A stretch of DNA of 64,000 nucleotides, from NCBI RefSeq assembly GCF_012910785.2, contig NZ_WTVH02000010.1, positions 1,736,001 through 1,800,000 on the forward strand. Direction: 5' to 3'. The notes under the pieces are model-generated. The model saw only the letters and a program-made list of their open reading frames with translations. It ran no database searches and was not told the origin of the DNA. Of this stretch, positions 32,714 to 42,072 are shown piece by piece; positions within the stretch are counted from its first letter, which is position 1, and each line of letters opens with the position of its first letter. This DNA comes from Aromatoleum buckelii. Lineage in GTDB: Bacteria > Pseudomonadota > Gammaproteobacteria > Burkholderiales > Rhodocyclaceae. The position numbers and the translations under genes are program-made.

Positions 32714-35011
32714 TCAGGCTCCAGTTCGAGCGGCAAGCAACTGCACCAGGCGGTCGGGGGTAAGAGGAAGTTCATCGGGACGGACGCCAACCGCTTCGTG
32801 GACAGCGCTCATCAGCGCTGGAAGGAATCCTGCGAGCATGCATTCGCTCGCCTCCTTGGCGCCGAACGGACCGTTCGGATCGATGCTCTCCACGATGAAT
32901 ACCTCTATATCGGGGCTGTCGAGCATTGTCGGCACGCGATACTCGAGAAGGTTTGCGTGCAGCATCCGACCTTCGTCGTACGCAGTCTCCTCGGTCATCG
33001 CCTGCCCCATCCCCATCCAGACCCCGCCTTGAATCTGCCCCTCGACGGCAAGCGGATTCAAAGCCCGCCCGACGTCGACCGCTACCCACACCTTGTGCGG
33101 GGTGACCTTCCCGGTGATCTCGTCCACAGAGGCCTCCACCACCTGCGCCGCATACGAGAAACCCATGCTGGCGCCGATGGCGCTCCCCCTGATATTCTTG
33201 TCCCCCCTGAATTCGGGCGGGCAAGTAAAAGTGCCCCGAACGGTGATCGTTCCGGTATCCACCAGGGCCAGCTGTACCGCTTCGTTGAACGGCATACTGC
33301 GCCCGTCCGGCAGCCACAAGCATTCATGGCTCAGTTCGAATTCCTCGACAGGCGCCTCCAGTTTCTTCGCAGCCGCCTCCACCAGCATTTTCTTCAACAG
33401 TTGAGCCGCCTGCAAAGCGGCATTGCCGACCATGAATGTAACCCGCGAGGAGTAGCTGCCGTTATCCTTCGGCGTCAATGCGCTGTCGGCGGAAACAACG
33501 CGCATCCGCTTCTCCTCGATTCCCAGCACCTCGCCCACCACCTGGGCCACCATCGTATTGGAACCTTGGCCGCAGTCGGCAGCGCCGGTAAGGATAGTGA
33601 TCCCGCCATCGAAATCGAGCTTGAGATTGACTGTGGCATGCGGTTCACCGGTCCAATGCTTGGGGGTGGAGGTGCCTGAGACGAAATGCGAGCAGCCTAA
33701 ACCCAGTCCCCGTCCCTTGGGCATGCGGCCACGCCGTTCTGCCCATCCCGAAGCCTTCATCACCTTATCCAGGCACTCGGGCAAGCCGTAACTCAGAACT
33801 TTCTGGGCGTACATCGTAGTGCACGGGGCCGAGAGCAGATTCGCCCGTCGGACTTCGAATTCGTCCAGTCTCAGTTCCGCCGCCATCTCATTCATCAGGG
33901 CTTCAAATGCGGCGCGAGGATCTACCGTGCCGTGTCCCCGCTGGGGACCGGACGGGGCAGTATTGGTGAATACGCGCCAACCATCGTGCTTGATAGCCGG
34001 AATATGATAGATACCGTGCAATAACGCGCCCGTGTAGAGAATGGTAATGATGCCGTAGCTGGCGTAGGCGCCGCCCCGCATAATCACCTCGGCGTGGCAG
34101 GCCGTCAGTTTTCCCTCGCGAGTCATGCCAAGCTTCAACGTAATTTCGGTTTCCGGGCGTCCGCGGTGCGAGATAAATGTTTCCTCGCGCGTTTGGCAAA
34201 GCCGCACGCTGTGTTTCGCTTTGCGCGCCAATAGGGCGGCAATGAGATCGTGGGGCAAAGCTTCCGTGCGCGCCCCGAAGCCACCGCCCAAGAACGGCTT
34301 TACTACACGCACGCGCGAGGTATCGATCTGCAAGCATTGCGCGACTGCGAGATGCAGGTAATAAGGCGTTTGTGTTGCAGCGTAGAGCGTGAGTGCATCT
34401 CGCACCGCGTCGTACTCTGCAAGCGTCACATTCGGCTCGATTTGAGCGTGATGGATCTCGGCGAACCGAAATGTCTTCTCGCGGACCAGGTCTGCCCTCG
34501 AGAACCCTGCGGCCGTATCGCCGAATTCGCTGTGACACTCGCGGAGCACATTGTTCGGCTTGTAGTCATGAATCGCCACGGCGCCAGGCATCATCGCTTT
34601 GCGCGCATCAAAGTATGCCGGCAGTATTTCGTACTCGATGTGAATCAGCCTCAAGGCCCGCTCGGCCGTCTCCTCGTCGATCGCCGCCACTGCCGCCACG
34701 GGTTCGCCGCGATAGCGGACCTTTTCCCGGGCAAGAGGATATTCATCCTCGCAGATCGGCAAAACGCCAGAGGGGACTGGACAGTCCTCGCCCGTCGCAA
34801 TGGCGATAACGCCGTCCAGGGCAGCCGCCGCAGCAACATCAATTGATATAATTCGGCCGTGCGCTACCGGGCTTCGCAAGATTCTTCCGACTAACGCGCC
34901 GGCAGCCGGCAAATCGGCAACGTATTTGGCCTTTCCCGTCACCTTTTCGATACCATCGATCAGTGGCGTCGGGATGCCAATCTTCCCGTTCTTGGGCACA
35001 TGCGCTGTCAT
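32714..35011 (-). CDS. hcrA: 4-Hydroxybenzoyl-CoA reductase, molybdopterin subunit
   Basis: 765 residues, molybdenum-hydroxylase large subunit: [15 protein letters not shown] at the N-terminus, [15 protein letters not shown] (about 212), [13 protein letters not shown] (about 240-253), [17 protein letters not shown] (about 350), [23 protein letters not shown] (about 485), and [23 protein letters not shown] near the end. It removes the para hydroxyl of 4-hydroxybenzoyl-CoA, giving benzoyl-CoA. ATG 35011 overlaps the hcrC stop by four bases. Confidence 0.93.
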   Translation of the reverse strand: MTAHVPKNGKIGIPTPLIDGIEKVTGKAKYVADLPAAGALVGRILRSPVAHGRIISIDVAAAAALDGVIAIATGEDCPVPSGVLPICEDEYPLAREKVRYRGEPVAAVAAIDEETAERALRLIHIEYEILPAYFDARKAMMPGAVAIHDYKPNNVLRECHSEFGDTAAGFSRADLVREKTFRFAEIHHAQIEPNVTLAEYDAVRDALTLYAATQTPYYLHLAVAQCLQIDTSRVRVVKPFLGGGFGARTEALPHDLIAALLARKAKHSVRLCQTREETFISHRGRPETEITLKLGMTREGKLTACHAEVIMRGGAYASYGIITILYTGALLHGIYHIPAIKHDGWRVFTNTAPSGPQRGHGTVDPRAAFEALMNEMAAELRLDEFEVRRANLLSAPCTTMYAQKVLSYGLPECLDKVMKASGWAERRGRMPKGRGLGLGCSHFVSGTSTPKHWTGEPHATVNLKLDFDGGITILTGAADCGQGSNTMVAQVVGEVLGIEEKRMRVVSADSALTPKDNGSYSSRVTFMVGNAALQAAQLLKKMLVEAAAKKLEAPVEEFELSHECLWLPDGRSMPFNEAVQLALVDTGTITVRGTFTCPPEFRGDKNIRGSAIGASMGFSYAAQVVEASVDEITGKVTPHKVWVAVDVGRALNPLAVEGQIQGGVWMGMGQAMTEETAYDEGRMLHANLLEYRVPTMLDSPDIEVFIVESIDPNGPFGAKEASECMLAGFLPALMSAVHEAVGVRPDELPLTPDRLVQLLAARTGA

Positions 35012-35478
35012 TGCGCCAACTCCCGCGAAGCATCCTCAACCGACTCGATGATTTTCACGTAGCCAGTGCAGCGGCAGAGATTTCCCGCCAAGGCGGCCTT
35101 GATCTCCTCGCGAGAGGGATCCGGATTGCTGCGCAGCAGCGCTTCTGCAGCCATGATCATGCCAGGAGTGCAAAAGCCGCACTGCGTGCCCAGCTTTTCA
35201 TGAAAGGCCTTTTGTAGGCGACTCATCCCGCCGTTATTGGCAAGTCCCTCTATGGTTTCGACGTGGCGGCCAGCAACCTGGTGCGCAAGCGTTACGCAAG
35301 CCAGGCGGGGTCGGTTGTCCACGAGTACGGTACAGGCACCGCATTCGCCTCCGTCGCAACCTTTCTTCGTGCCTGTCAGACCCGCGACCTCGCGTAGATA
35401 GTCCACTAGCAACATGTTGTCCGGAACGAGATCATCCCGGACACGGCGGTTTAAAGTCAGGGACAAGATGGTCTTCAA
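35008..35478 (-). CDS. hcrC: 4-Hydroxybenzoyl-CoA reductase, 2x[2Fe-2S] subunit
   Basis: 156 residues from a TTG start at 35478. GGGAGG lies 8 bases before this TTG, and the product then begins like known HcrC (KTILSLTLN...[15 protein letters not shown]). Earlier ATGs would add residues unlike the family. Cluster motifs: [14 protein letters not shown] with a later C (about 43-62) and [10 protein letters not shown] ... CRCTGY (about 102-140). It is first in the operon; the order C-A-B differs from the A-B-C order I recall in Thauera. Confidence 0.92.
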   Translation of the reverse strand: MKTILSLTLNRRVRDDLVPDNMLLVDYLREVAGLTGTKKGCDGGECGACTVLVDNRPRLACVTLAHQVAGRHVETIEGLANNGGMSRLQKAFHEKLGTQCGFCTPGMIMAAEALLRSNPDPSREEIKAALAGNLCRCTGYVKIIESVEDASRELAQ

Positions 35479-35570
35479 CGTTCTTCCCTCCCAGCTATAA
35501 GTTCGTTTCATGTCGAATCGGACCATCCCGTTGCGGACGAACGCGGCCTCCTTCGCATGCTCCCGCACAA

Positions 35571-35599
35571 ATACTAGGCAGTCGGTTTGTCCATGTCAA
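35571..35599 (-). promoter_or_regulatory. Promoter of hcrCAB with ATAC-N10-GTTT operator-like element
   Basis: On the minus strand TTGACA (35594-35599) and TAGTAT (35571-35576) stand 17 bases apart, near-ideal for sigma-70. The element ATAC-N10-GTTT (35571-35588), inner AAACCGACTG-CC-TAGTAT, covers the -10. The expected transcript start lies about 85 bases before the hcrC TTG. Confidence 0.75.
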
Positions 35600-35863
35600 T
35601 GTGTGCGTGCTCATATCTGGGCACCAAGCTCGCTCATCCAACCTCGCCAAGGGGGAACGGTTGGACGAGTACCCAACTTCAGGTCACAGAGCAAATGCTT
35701 CACCGCCCGCCTGAAGGGCGGTCGGGTGAATCAAATGATCTAGTTTCATGCTTCCGAATTTACGCGCCTCGGCAGACAAAGAAGAAGCATATACGGGCGG
35801 GTTGTCCAAGGACTCAATGGCTTGCATGCTTTATTGCTTGTTTTTCGTGCTTTCGAAAGTCTC

Positions 35864-35880
35864 TGGCACGCCTCTCGCTA
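35864..35880 (+). promoter_or_regulatory. Sigma-54 promoter copy facing the ubiD operon
   Basis: TGGCACGCCTCTCGCTA on the + strand, with GG at 35865-35866 and GC at 35877-35878 (ten-base spacer). It is identical to the ppsB promoter. With its activator site at 35726-35743 it points at ubiD (36223), some 340 bases downstream. A working phenol-responsive promoter for that operon is a reasonable inference. Confidence 0.7.
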
Positions 35881-35973
35881 TTCCCCTTGTTGTCGTGCCC
35901 GGTAATTGCGCCGGGAGGATCGGAGAAACCACAAGGCAAGGCCGACTGAACTGAGCGGCGAGACGAGAAACAC

Positions 35974-36023
35974 ACGACAAGTCTAAAACCCTGGTGTACC
36001 TGTTTCAGAAGTGCAAAAAGGAC
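35974..36023 (+). pseudogene. ppsB 5' remnant
   Basis: About 50 bases that match the first codons of the intact ppsB, with the start ATG changed to ACG and a one-base loss before CCCTGG. Too short to encode anything. Confidence 0.75.
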
Positions 36024-36222
36024 TGACTGGACAAGGTGCGTGATGGAGCACGAAGTGAACTGGAACCACGAGGCCACCGCGAGTATGCGCGCATCTGCGA
36101 GCGCGGCGAAGCCAGGGCCGTTCATGGAATACAAGTAGATTAAGGATTACCCGTTTCTTTCGGGCGGGGCTGTCGAGACTCCTCGCGGCCGGCAGTCAAA
36201 CCACACTGGGACTTCCAAGACG

Positions 36223-37572
36223 ATGGCGTATTCCGATTTGCGCGGCTTTCTCGCCGACCTCGGCGACGACCTCAAGCACGTGGGCGAGACGTTCGACCCG
36301 CGCTTCGAGATGGCCGCAGTACTGCGCGGGTTGCCGGCGGAAGCGCCGGCGGTGATGTTCGACAAGGTCACCGGCTACCCCGGCGCACGCGTCGCCGGCA
36401 ACCTGATCGCGAGCCGCCGCCGCATGGCAAAAGCCTTCGGCACGAGCGAAGAACGGCTCGCGCAGACGTATCTCGACAACAAGGCGCACGTGATCGCCCC
36501 GGTCGCCGCGCAAGGGGCCGCCCCGGCGCAGGAAGTCGTGCATCGCGCACCCGACGATCTGCTGTCGCTGCTGCCGATCCTGACCCATCACGAGAAGGAT
36601 GCTGCGCCGTTCATCACGATCGGCATGGTGCTGTGCACCGACCCCGCGACCGGGCGGCGCGGCATGGGCATCCACCGCATGATGGTCAAGGGCGGCGGGC
36701 GGCTCGGAATCCTGCTCGCGAACCCGCCGCTGTCGCAGTTCCACGCGAATTCGGAAGCCGCCGGGCGGCCGCTCGACGTCGCGATCGCGCTCGGGCTGGA
36801 GCCGGCAACACTGTTGGCGTCGGTGGTGCGCAGCGGCCCCCAGGGCCCGGACAAGATGGCCGTCGCAGGCGGGCTACGGGGCGCCCCAGTCGAGCTCGCG
36901 CGCGCGCTAACGGTGGATGTCGAAGTCCCGGCCCGCGCCGAGATCGTCATCGAGGGCCGCGTGCTGCCGGGCGTGCGCGAAACCGAAGGTCCGTTCGGCG
37001 AGAACACCGGCTACTACTTCTCGAACCTCAGCCCGGTCATCGAAGTCACGGCCGTCACGCACCGCGACAACTTCATCTACCCCGGCCTGTGCCCGTGGTC
37101 GGCCGACGTCGACATGCTGCTGTCGCTTGCAGCCGGCACGGAACTCCTCGGCCAGCTGCAGGACATGGTCGCCGGCGTCGTCGATCTGGAGATGACCGGC
37201 GGCACGGCGGGGTTCTCGGCGGTGGTCGCGGTAAAAGCCTGCCCGCGCCACGAAGTGCGGCGGCTCGTGATGCTCGCGCTGAACCTCGACCGGCGGCTGA
37301 AGACTGTCACCGTTGTCGACGACGACATCGATATCCGCGACCCGCGCGAAGTCGCTTGGGCGATAGCGACACGCTACCTACCCGAGCGCGACACCGTGAT
37401 CATCGGTGGCGCCGAAGGTTACGTCATCGACCCGAGCTCGGCCGGCAGCAGCGCCGGCTCCAAGGCGGGCTTCGTCGCGACCCGCGGGCCGGGGCCGCAA
37501 TTCGACAAGGTCACGCTGCCGGCGGCGGCGCAGGCCCGCGCGCGACAGCTTATCGCAGAAATCCTGCGCTAA
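36223..37572 (+). CDS. UbiD-family prenyl-FMN (de)carboxylase
   Basis: 449 residues of the UbiD fold. The conserved Arg in GIHRMMVKGG (about 150) and the acidic pair in EGPFGENTGYYF (about 255-266) correspond to the Glu-Arg-Glu/Asp catalytic set of UbiD enzymes that use prenylated FMN. It is distinct from the two phenylphosphate carboxylase subunits at 48643 and 50194. ubiX follows 14 bases downstream, then a DUF120 gene, so the operon looks dedicated to making and using prenyl-FMN. The substrate is unknown; a phenolic acid or protocatechuate/hydroxybenzoate-type (de)carboxylation would fit the setting. Confidence 0.85.
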   Translation: MAYSDLRGFLADLGDDLKHVGETFDPRFEMAAVLRGLPAEAPAVMFDKVTGYPGARVAGNLIASRRRMAKAFGTSEERLAQTYLDNKAHVIAPVAAQGAAPAQEVVHRAPDDLLSLLPILTHHEKDAAPFITIGMVLCTDPATGRRGMGIHRMMVKGGGRLGILLANPPLSQFHANSEAAGRPLDVAIALGLEPATLLASVVRSGPQGPDKMAVAGGLRGAPVELARALTVDVEVPARAEIVIEGRVLPGVRETEGPFGENTGYYFSNLSPVIEVTAVTHRDNFIYPGLCPWSADVDMLLSLAAGTELLGQLQDMVAGVVDLEMTGGTAGFSAVVAVKACPRHEVRRLVMLALNLDRRLKTVTVVDDDIDIRDPREVAWAIATRYLPERDTVIIGGAEGYVIDPSSAGSSAGSKAGFVATRGPGPQFDKVTLPAAAQARARQLIAEILR

Positions 37573-37586
37573 CGGAGAAACGCAAA

Positions 37587-38171
37587 ATGAGAATTGTCGT
37601 CGGCATTTCCGGCGCCAGCGGCGCGATCTACGGCATCCGCATCCTCGCGGTGCTGAAGAAGATCGGCATCGAAGCCGATCTCGTGATGTCGGATTCGGCC
37701 AAGCGCACGATCGTCTACGAGACCGATTACTCGATCAACGACGTCAAGCGCCTCGCCGCCTGCGTCCACGACAACAACGACGTCGGCGCGTCGATCGCGA
37801 GCGGGTCGTTCAAGCATGCCGGCATGATCATCGCGCCGTGCTCGATCAAGACGCTGTCGGCGGTCGCTAACTCGTTCAACACGAACCTCTTGATCCGCGC
37901 CGCCGACGTGACGCTGAAGGAGCGCCGCCGCCTCGTGCTGATGCTGCGCGAGACGCCGCTGCACCTCGGCCACCTGCGGCTGATGACACAAGTCACCGAG
38001 ACCGGCGCAGTGCTGGTGCCGCCGCTACCGGCCTTCTATCACCGCCCGAAGACGATCGACGAGATCATCAACCAGTCGGTGACGAAAGTGCTCGACCAGT
38101 TCGACATCGACGCCGATCTGTTCAGTCGCTGGACCGGCAACGAAGAACGCGAACTCGCGAAGTCGCGGTGA
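37587..38171 (+). CDS. ubiX: UbiX flavin prenyltransferase
   Basis: 194 residues. VGISGASGAIYGIRIL (N-terminal FMN loop), the serine-rich ASGSFKHAGMIIAPCSIKTLSAVANSF (about 68-94) and RRLVLMLRETPLHLGHLRLM (about 118-137) are the full UbiX/PAD1 signature. It attaches dimethylallyl phosphate to FMN to form the prenyl-FMN cofactor of UbiD enzymes. ATG 37587 follows GGAGAAA. Confidence 0.94.
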   Translation: MRIVVGISGASGAIYGIRILAVLKKIGIEADLVMSDSAKRTIVYETDYSINDVKRLAACVHDNNDVGASIASGSFKHAGMIIAPCSIKTLSAVANSFNTNLLIRAADVTLKERRRLVLMLRETPLHLGHLRLMTQVTETGAVLVPPLPAFYHRPKTIDEIINQSVTKVLDQFDIDADLFSRWTGNEERELAKSR

Positions 38172-38248
38172 CGGCCATGATCATCGCCACCGCCACGCGA
38201 GCCGGCCGCCTGATCCGGATCAGCGCGCTTCACGACAGGACGACGACG

Positions 38249-38749
38249 ATGCACCGAACCGACACGAGAATCGAACTTGGAGGCGTCGTCGCCTCCGGCC
38301 TAGGCGAAGGCAGTTTCTTCACGTCGCTCGACTGGGTCGCCGACGAATTCCGCCGCAAGCTCGGCTTCGTGCCGCACCCGGGGACGTTCAACCTGGACGT
38401 CGGCGGAGAACGCTGGCACGCCGCGCGCAAGAAGTTGGCTGCGGCGACCGGCATCGCGATCACGCCGGCGGCGGGCTTCTGCGCCGCGAAATGCTTCCCG
38501 GTGCGGGTCGCCGGGCGGATCACCGGGGCACTCGTGCTGCCGTATGTGCACGACTATCCGGCCGACAAGTTCGAGATCGTCGCGCCGGTGCCGGTGCGCC
38601 GGGTACTCGCCGTCGCGAACGGCGACAGCGTCGCGTTGCAGATCGATATCGGCCCGCAGGGCGCCGCGCTGCGAATCGGCGCCGGCCTGGACGCCCGCAC
38701 AGCGCCGCAGCGTGAAATCGCGTGGCTCACACGAGGAGAACGGTCATGA
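38249..38749 (+). CDS. DUF120 / CTP-dependent riboflavin kinase-like protein
   Basis: 166 residues from ATG 38249 (the frame also opens at GTG 38168, overlapping the ubiX stop). GVVASGLGEGSFFTSLDW, then KLGFVPHPGTFNLDV, AKCFPVRVAG, YPADKFEIVAPVPVRRVL follow the archaeal riboflavin kinase (DUF120) pattern: G--VSG-GEG-FF, LGF-PYPGTLN, CFPAR, Y-D--E-IAPV-LR. That enzyme makes FMN from riboflavin using CTP. Directly behind ubiD-ubiX it suggests a local source of FMN for prenylation. A second member sits beside the ppc genes at 47635. Kinase activity is inference. Confidence 0.75.
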   Translation: MHRTDTRIELGGVVASGLGEGSFFTSLDWVADEFRRKLGFVPHPGTFNLDVGGERWHAARKKLAAATGIAITPAAGFCAAKCFPVRVAGRITGALVLPYVHDYPADKFEIVAPVPVRRVLAVANGDSVALQIDIGPQGAALRIGAGLDARTAPQREIAWLTRGERS

Positions 38750-39294
38750 CCCTGCAGTTCTGTCCGCAATGCAGCACGCCGCTCGTCATCGCCCCGGTGC
38801 ATGGCCGGGACCGTGAAAGCTGTCCCGCCTGTGACTATGTCGCGTTCCACAAGCCGGCGCCGGTTGTGCTCGCGATCATCGAACATGCCGAGCGCCTGGT
38901 TCTGATCCGCCGCAAGCTGGCCCCCCTCGCCGGCTACTGGGCGCCGCCGGGCGGCTACGTCGAACTCGGCGAGTCGCTCGAGGACGCGGTGGTGCGCGAG
39001 GCGCGCGAGGAAACCGCGCTCGAAGTCGCGGTCGATGGGCTGCTCGGGGTGTATTCGCAGGCCGGCGTGCGGGCGATGATCCTCGCCTACCGCGCCCACT
39101 CGACCGGCGGCGAGCCGGCTCCTGGCGACGACGCCGGCGAACTGTGTTTGGTCGCGCCGGGCCAGTTGCCAATGCAGCGCCCGCCCACGGGTGGCGAGCC
39201 GCTCGACCACTGGTTCTTCGCCGTCATCCGCGACGTAACGACCCCGTGGCAGTGGGGGCGCCGTCCCAGTACCAGAACGATGACTGGGAGATAG
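38746..39294 (+). CDS. NUDIX hydrolase with N-terminal zinc ribbon
   Basis: 182 residues. A CPQCSTP ... CPACDY zinc ribbon opens the protein (about 5-28), followed by a NUDIX box GGYVELGESLEDAVVREAREETAL (about 66-89, containing the G-x5-E-x7-REUxEE core). ATG overlaps the DUF120 stop (ATGA), so the genes are coupled. NudC-like zinc ribbons occur in NAD(P)H or ADP-ribose hydrolases. In this operon a nucleotide clean-up role tied to flavin or CTP use is possible but unproved. Confidence 0.85.
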   Translation: MTLQFCPQCSTPLVIAPVHGRDRESCPACDYVAFHKPAPVVLAIIEHAERLVLIRRKLAPLAGYWAPPGGYVELGESLEDAVVREAREETALEVAVDGLLGVYSQAGVRAMILAYRAHSTGGEPAPGDDAGELCLVAPGQLPMQRPPTGGEPLDHWFFAVIRDVTTPWQWGRRPSTRTMTGR

Positions 39295-39572
39295 TCAAAA
39301 ACGCTCTCATCGCAGGCCCACCAGCTTAGGCGCTGCAGCCCTCATCCGTCACCCCCTGAGTGATCGGCAAAGCGCCACGCCGGCCCTGATATTGTTCTAT
39401 ACAGCCATCTTGAATACGGTTCCGTCATTTTTCGAAGAAGCCACTGAAACCGAGAAGATCGATTCACTGCGCCTGTTCCGGACGGGCCTGCATCACCGCG
39501 GGGTGACGTCAGCCCCGATTTTCAAGCAGCAAAGCAACGCATCACCACTACAGAAAACATCAAGGAGGAGAC
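39295..39572. other. Intergenic region upstream of the outer-membrane channel gene
   Basis: 278 bases without a recognisable gene. AAGGAGGAG (39562-39570) is the ribosome site of the next gene. No sigma-54 box or ATAC element is visible. Confidence 0.45.
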
Positions 39573-40502
39573 ATGAAACTCAATCGGATCTGCCTGGCGG
39601 TAGCGCTGTCGGGGTTGACGATAAGCGGAGCAGTCGCGAAGGAAGGCGGCGACCAATATCCGAACGGCAGCGAGAACTGGCTCGCTGGCGCACTGCCGCC
39701 GCCGGGCGATTATTTTCTGAACTACTTCGGCTATTACGACGGCGACCTGCGCGACGGCGACGGCGACAAGGTGCCTGGCGCTTCCGTCACCGCGTGGTTC
39801 GACGCGCTGCGCTGGGTCAAGGTCACGAACCAGCAGATCCTCGGCGGCAACTGGGCGATGCACGCGATCCTGCCGGTCGTGCACCAGGAACTGGAGCTTG
39901 GCGCCGGCGGCAAGACGGTCAGCGGGCTCGGCGACCTCGTGTTTTCACCGTTCGTCGTCGCGTGGCATTCCGGCAACTGGCACTGGGTCGCTGCGCTCGA
40001 CTTCTACGCGCCGACCGGCAAGTACAAGTCGGGCGAGCCGCGAAAGAGCATCGGCGCGCACTACTGGAGCGTAGAACCGGTGTTCGCGGCGACCTGGCTG
40101 TCGGAGAGCGGCTGGGAAGTGTCGGCCAAGTTCATGTACAACATCAAGGCGAAGAACAAGGATTTCCGCCCCGCGCCGGGCGCGCCGAAGATGGACTACG
40201 AGTCCGGCGACGAACTCCACATCGACTACCTCGTCGGCAAGCGCTTCGGGCCCTGGGGGGCGGGCCTGTCGGGCTACTACGTGAAGCAGACGACCGACGA
40301 CGAGCTCGACGGCCGCAAGATCCCGGCGGCGATCGGCCCGTGGTCCGCGGGGCGCCGCGGCGAGGTGTTCGCGATCGGCCCGAGCGTCAGCTACACGACG
40401 AAAGGCGGCACGCTGCTGGTCGCGCAGTGGCAGCACGAAACCGAAGCCGAGAACCGCTTCCGCGGCGACAAGGCCTGGTTCAAGCTCGTGACGCCCTTCT
40501 GA
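39573..40502 (+). CDS. Outer-membrane channel of the phenol MetA-degradation family
   Basis: 309 residues with a Sec signal peptide (MKLNRICLAVALSGLTISGAVA, cleavage near residue 22) and alternating beta-strand pattern ending in Phe (KLVTPF), as in beta-barrel proteins. WLAGALPPPGDYFLNYFGYY, GLGDLVFSPFVVAWHSGNWHW, FYAPTGKY and HYWSVEPVFA match the family found in phenol/meta-pathway clusters (SphA-like). It probably admits aromatic substrate through the outer membrane. Confidence 0.85.
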   Translation: MKLNRICLAVALSGLTISGAVAKEGGDQYPNGSENWLAGALPPPGDYFLNYFGYYDGDLRDGDGDKVPGASVTAWFDALRWVKVTNQQILGGNWAMHAILPVVHQELELGAGGKTVSGLGDLVFSPFVVAWHSGNWHWVAALDFYAPTGKYKSGEPRKSIGAHYWSVEPVFAATWLSESGWEVSAKFMYNIKAKNKDFRPAPGAPKMDYESGDELHIDYLVGKRFGPWGAGLSGYYVKQTTDDELDGRKIPAAIGPWSAGRRGEVFAIGPSVSYTTKGGTLLVAQWQHETEAENRFRGDKAWFKLVTPF

Positions 40503-40719
40503 ATCCGCGGCTCACTTGCGCGGTATCGCCGTCCGTTTCCGGATCCTGGTCCTTGCTCGGCTCCGGTACGGGCCGGGCTCCGTTACCGGGTCAGGCTCCG
40601 GCCCCGGCACCAGCGGTGTAGGCGTGCCGCTGGTCGGCGACGACGCGCCGTTGGCCGGCCGGGGCATGCACGAGGCGGTTGCGCCTGAAATGCACGCGAC
40701 GGCGCGGTCATCGGCACTT
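40503..40719. other. GC-rich intergenic stretch
   Basis: Low-complexity GGCTCCGG-rich sequence (about 40545-40620) downstream of the channel gene. No gene is supported. Confidence 0.4.
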
Positions 40720-40857
40720 CCTCATGGTCAGGTCGAAGTGTCGCAACTCTCACCTTACCGACGTTCTCCGATCACGCACCGGTCGCGCGCGCCGTGGCGG
40801 CCCGCAGGGCCGCCACGGCGAACACATCCCCCCTCAAGTTCTTACACCGCTTCCCGG
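40720..40857 (+). repeat. Inverted-repeat copy A with long perfect hairpin
   Basis: About 138 bases repeated in opposite orientation at 54353-54494, with roughly 90% identity by eye. Inside lies a hairpin with a 14-base perfect stem (CGCCGTGGCGGCCC at 40790-40803 and its complement at 40807-40820) and a three-base loop. The repeat ends at GTTCTTACACCGCTTCC. IS3-type remnants lie near both copies, so it may be part of an old element. No T-run follows the stem, so a classic terminator is unlikely. Confidence 0.75.
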
Positions 40858-40893
40858 AACACGCCCTTGAGCTGCCTGATTTCTTCGGACCAC

Positions 40894-41050
40894 TCATTCC
40901 TGGAGAACGGCTTCCGGGTTGGTGGTTGGAATACACAAGCGCTTGAACTCTGTGGGAGTTCTCCGGCCGAGGTTCGAGTGCGGTCGAAGGTCATTGTAAT
41001 GTCGGCGCCATTCCTCAATCACGACCTTGGCCTCGAAGCGGTTCCGAAAC
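40894..41050 (-). pseudogene. IS3-family transposase C-terminal fragment
   Basis: The minus strand encodes WFRNRFEAKVVIEEWRRHYN, then DLRPHSNLGRRTPTEFK and NPEAVLQE: the C-terminus of an IS3-type OrfB (EAK--IE-WR-HYN--RPHS-LG--TP-EF). Its upstream part is missing and fused to the IS5-type remnant at about 41050-41075. Confidence 0.7.
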
Positions 41051-41059
41051 CATTCCATC

Positions 41060-41651
41060 GACAAGGCGTAATGCGGTTGGAGCGCAGCGGGATGGCCGTC
41101 TGCGCGCTTGCTTCGATCGCTTCGACCAGTGCATTTGCATCGTAGCCCTTGTCGGCAATCAGAGCACCGCAGCGCGAATTGGCGACCAGATCCTGAGCGC
41201 AATCGATGTCGGCGATCTGCCCTGCGGTAAGCATCAGGCGCAGCGGGTTGCCAAGCGCGTCGACGGCGAAATGCAGTTTGGTGCTCAGTCCGCCTCGCGA
41301 ACGTCCGAATGCTTGCGGATCTACTTTTTTTGGGCGCCTGCGGCGTGCGGGTGCGCGAACGATGGTGGCGTCGATGAAGACCCGCTCCAGCTCGAAATCG
41401 CCAACCAGCGCTTGTGACACTCGATCCCATACGCCGGCATCGCGCCAGCGCGCAAATCGGACGTACGTGGAATGCCAGTCGCAGAACTCGCGCGGCAGAT
41501 CGCGCCACGGACTACCGGTCCGTGCGATTCAAAGGACCGCCTCGACGAATAAGCGGTTGTCCTTGGCGGTGCGACCAGGATCGCTTGCCTTGCCTGGCAA
41601 CAGTTGCTCGATCTTCTTCCGTCGTTCATCCGTCAGCACCATCCGACGCAT
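41060..41651 (-). pseudogene. IS5-family (IS427-like) transposase, interrupted and truncated
   Basis: From ATG 41651 the product runs MRRMVLTDERRKKIEQLLPG ... NRLFVEAVL, then TGA (41529-41531) where relatives have Trp. The same frame continues ARTGSPWRDLPREFCDWHS, VFIDATIVRAPARRRR, GRSRGGLSTKLHFAVDALGN and ALIADKGYDANALVEAIEA. The DDE-type residues of the first two blocks are there, but the C-terminal third is lost at the joint with an IS3 tail. An inverted repeat CATCCTGATCTC ... GAGATCAGGATG at about 41650-41679 marks the left end. Confidence 0.75.
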
Positions 41652-41679
41652 CCTGATCTCCGCCCAGAGATCAGGATGT

Positions 41680-42072
41680 AAGCACAAATCAGTGAATGTG
41701 AACAGCCCTGAACAGCCCCTAAGCAGCCGGTTCTTTTGTCGAAAACCGGGGCCACCTCCCGCCACCGACATCAGAGCGCGGACGCCCAGCATTCCGGCTT
41801 GCCCCATACGTGCGCGCAGGGGACGTGTGGGCCGCGGGGGGGATCTGCTCAGCATTCTTTGCCGCGCTCTCTTTCATCCTCCCTACCCGGGGCCGCCAGC
41901 GCGAAGCGGTCGATGCGATTGACATCGATCGGACGCGCGTCGGCCCCACGGTTTGGCGCAGATGCAGGCGAGCAACCCGCACCGCTAGGCATCGAAGCGG
42001 CGGACGTCGAGCATCGCTGCTCTCAATCCGACCTACGCTTCATCACGGCTACCCCTACTTGCTGGAACTCGA
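41680..42072. other. Intergenic stretch between IS remnant and korB
   Basis: About 390 bases. Several overlapping open frames exist on both strands but none has family similarity or a ribosome site. No terminator hairpin is obvious. Confidence 0.4.

Larger units (their letters stand above)
35681..36023 (+). repeat. Inverted duplicate of the ppsB promoter and first codons
   Basis: This stretch repeats, in opposite orientation, 53405-53745. The shared part contains ACAGAGCAAATGC, an activator site GTGAATCAAATGATCTAG (35726-35743), the long conserved stretch from 35817 to 35945 (differing at few bases), GAGCGGCGAGA and the first ~17 codons of ppsB. There the ATG has become ACG (35974-35976) and the frame is broken. 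Past 36023 the similarity stops. Confidence 0.85.

Noticed and set aside
36633-38171. Very long frame (512 codons) through ubiD into ubiX
   Set aside because: Only the last 194 codons (from 37587) are real; the first part is an Arg-rich out-of-frame shadow of ubiD, not a fusion protein.
40790-40820. Perfect 14-base hairpin as a rho-independent terminator
   Set aside because: No T-run follows on either strand and the structure is part of a repeated element at 54.4 kb.
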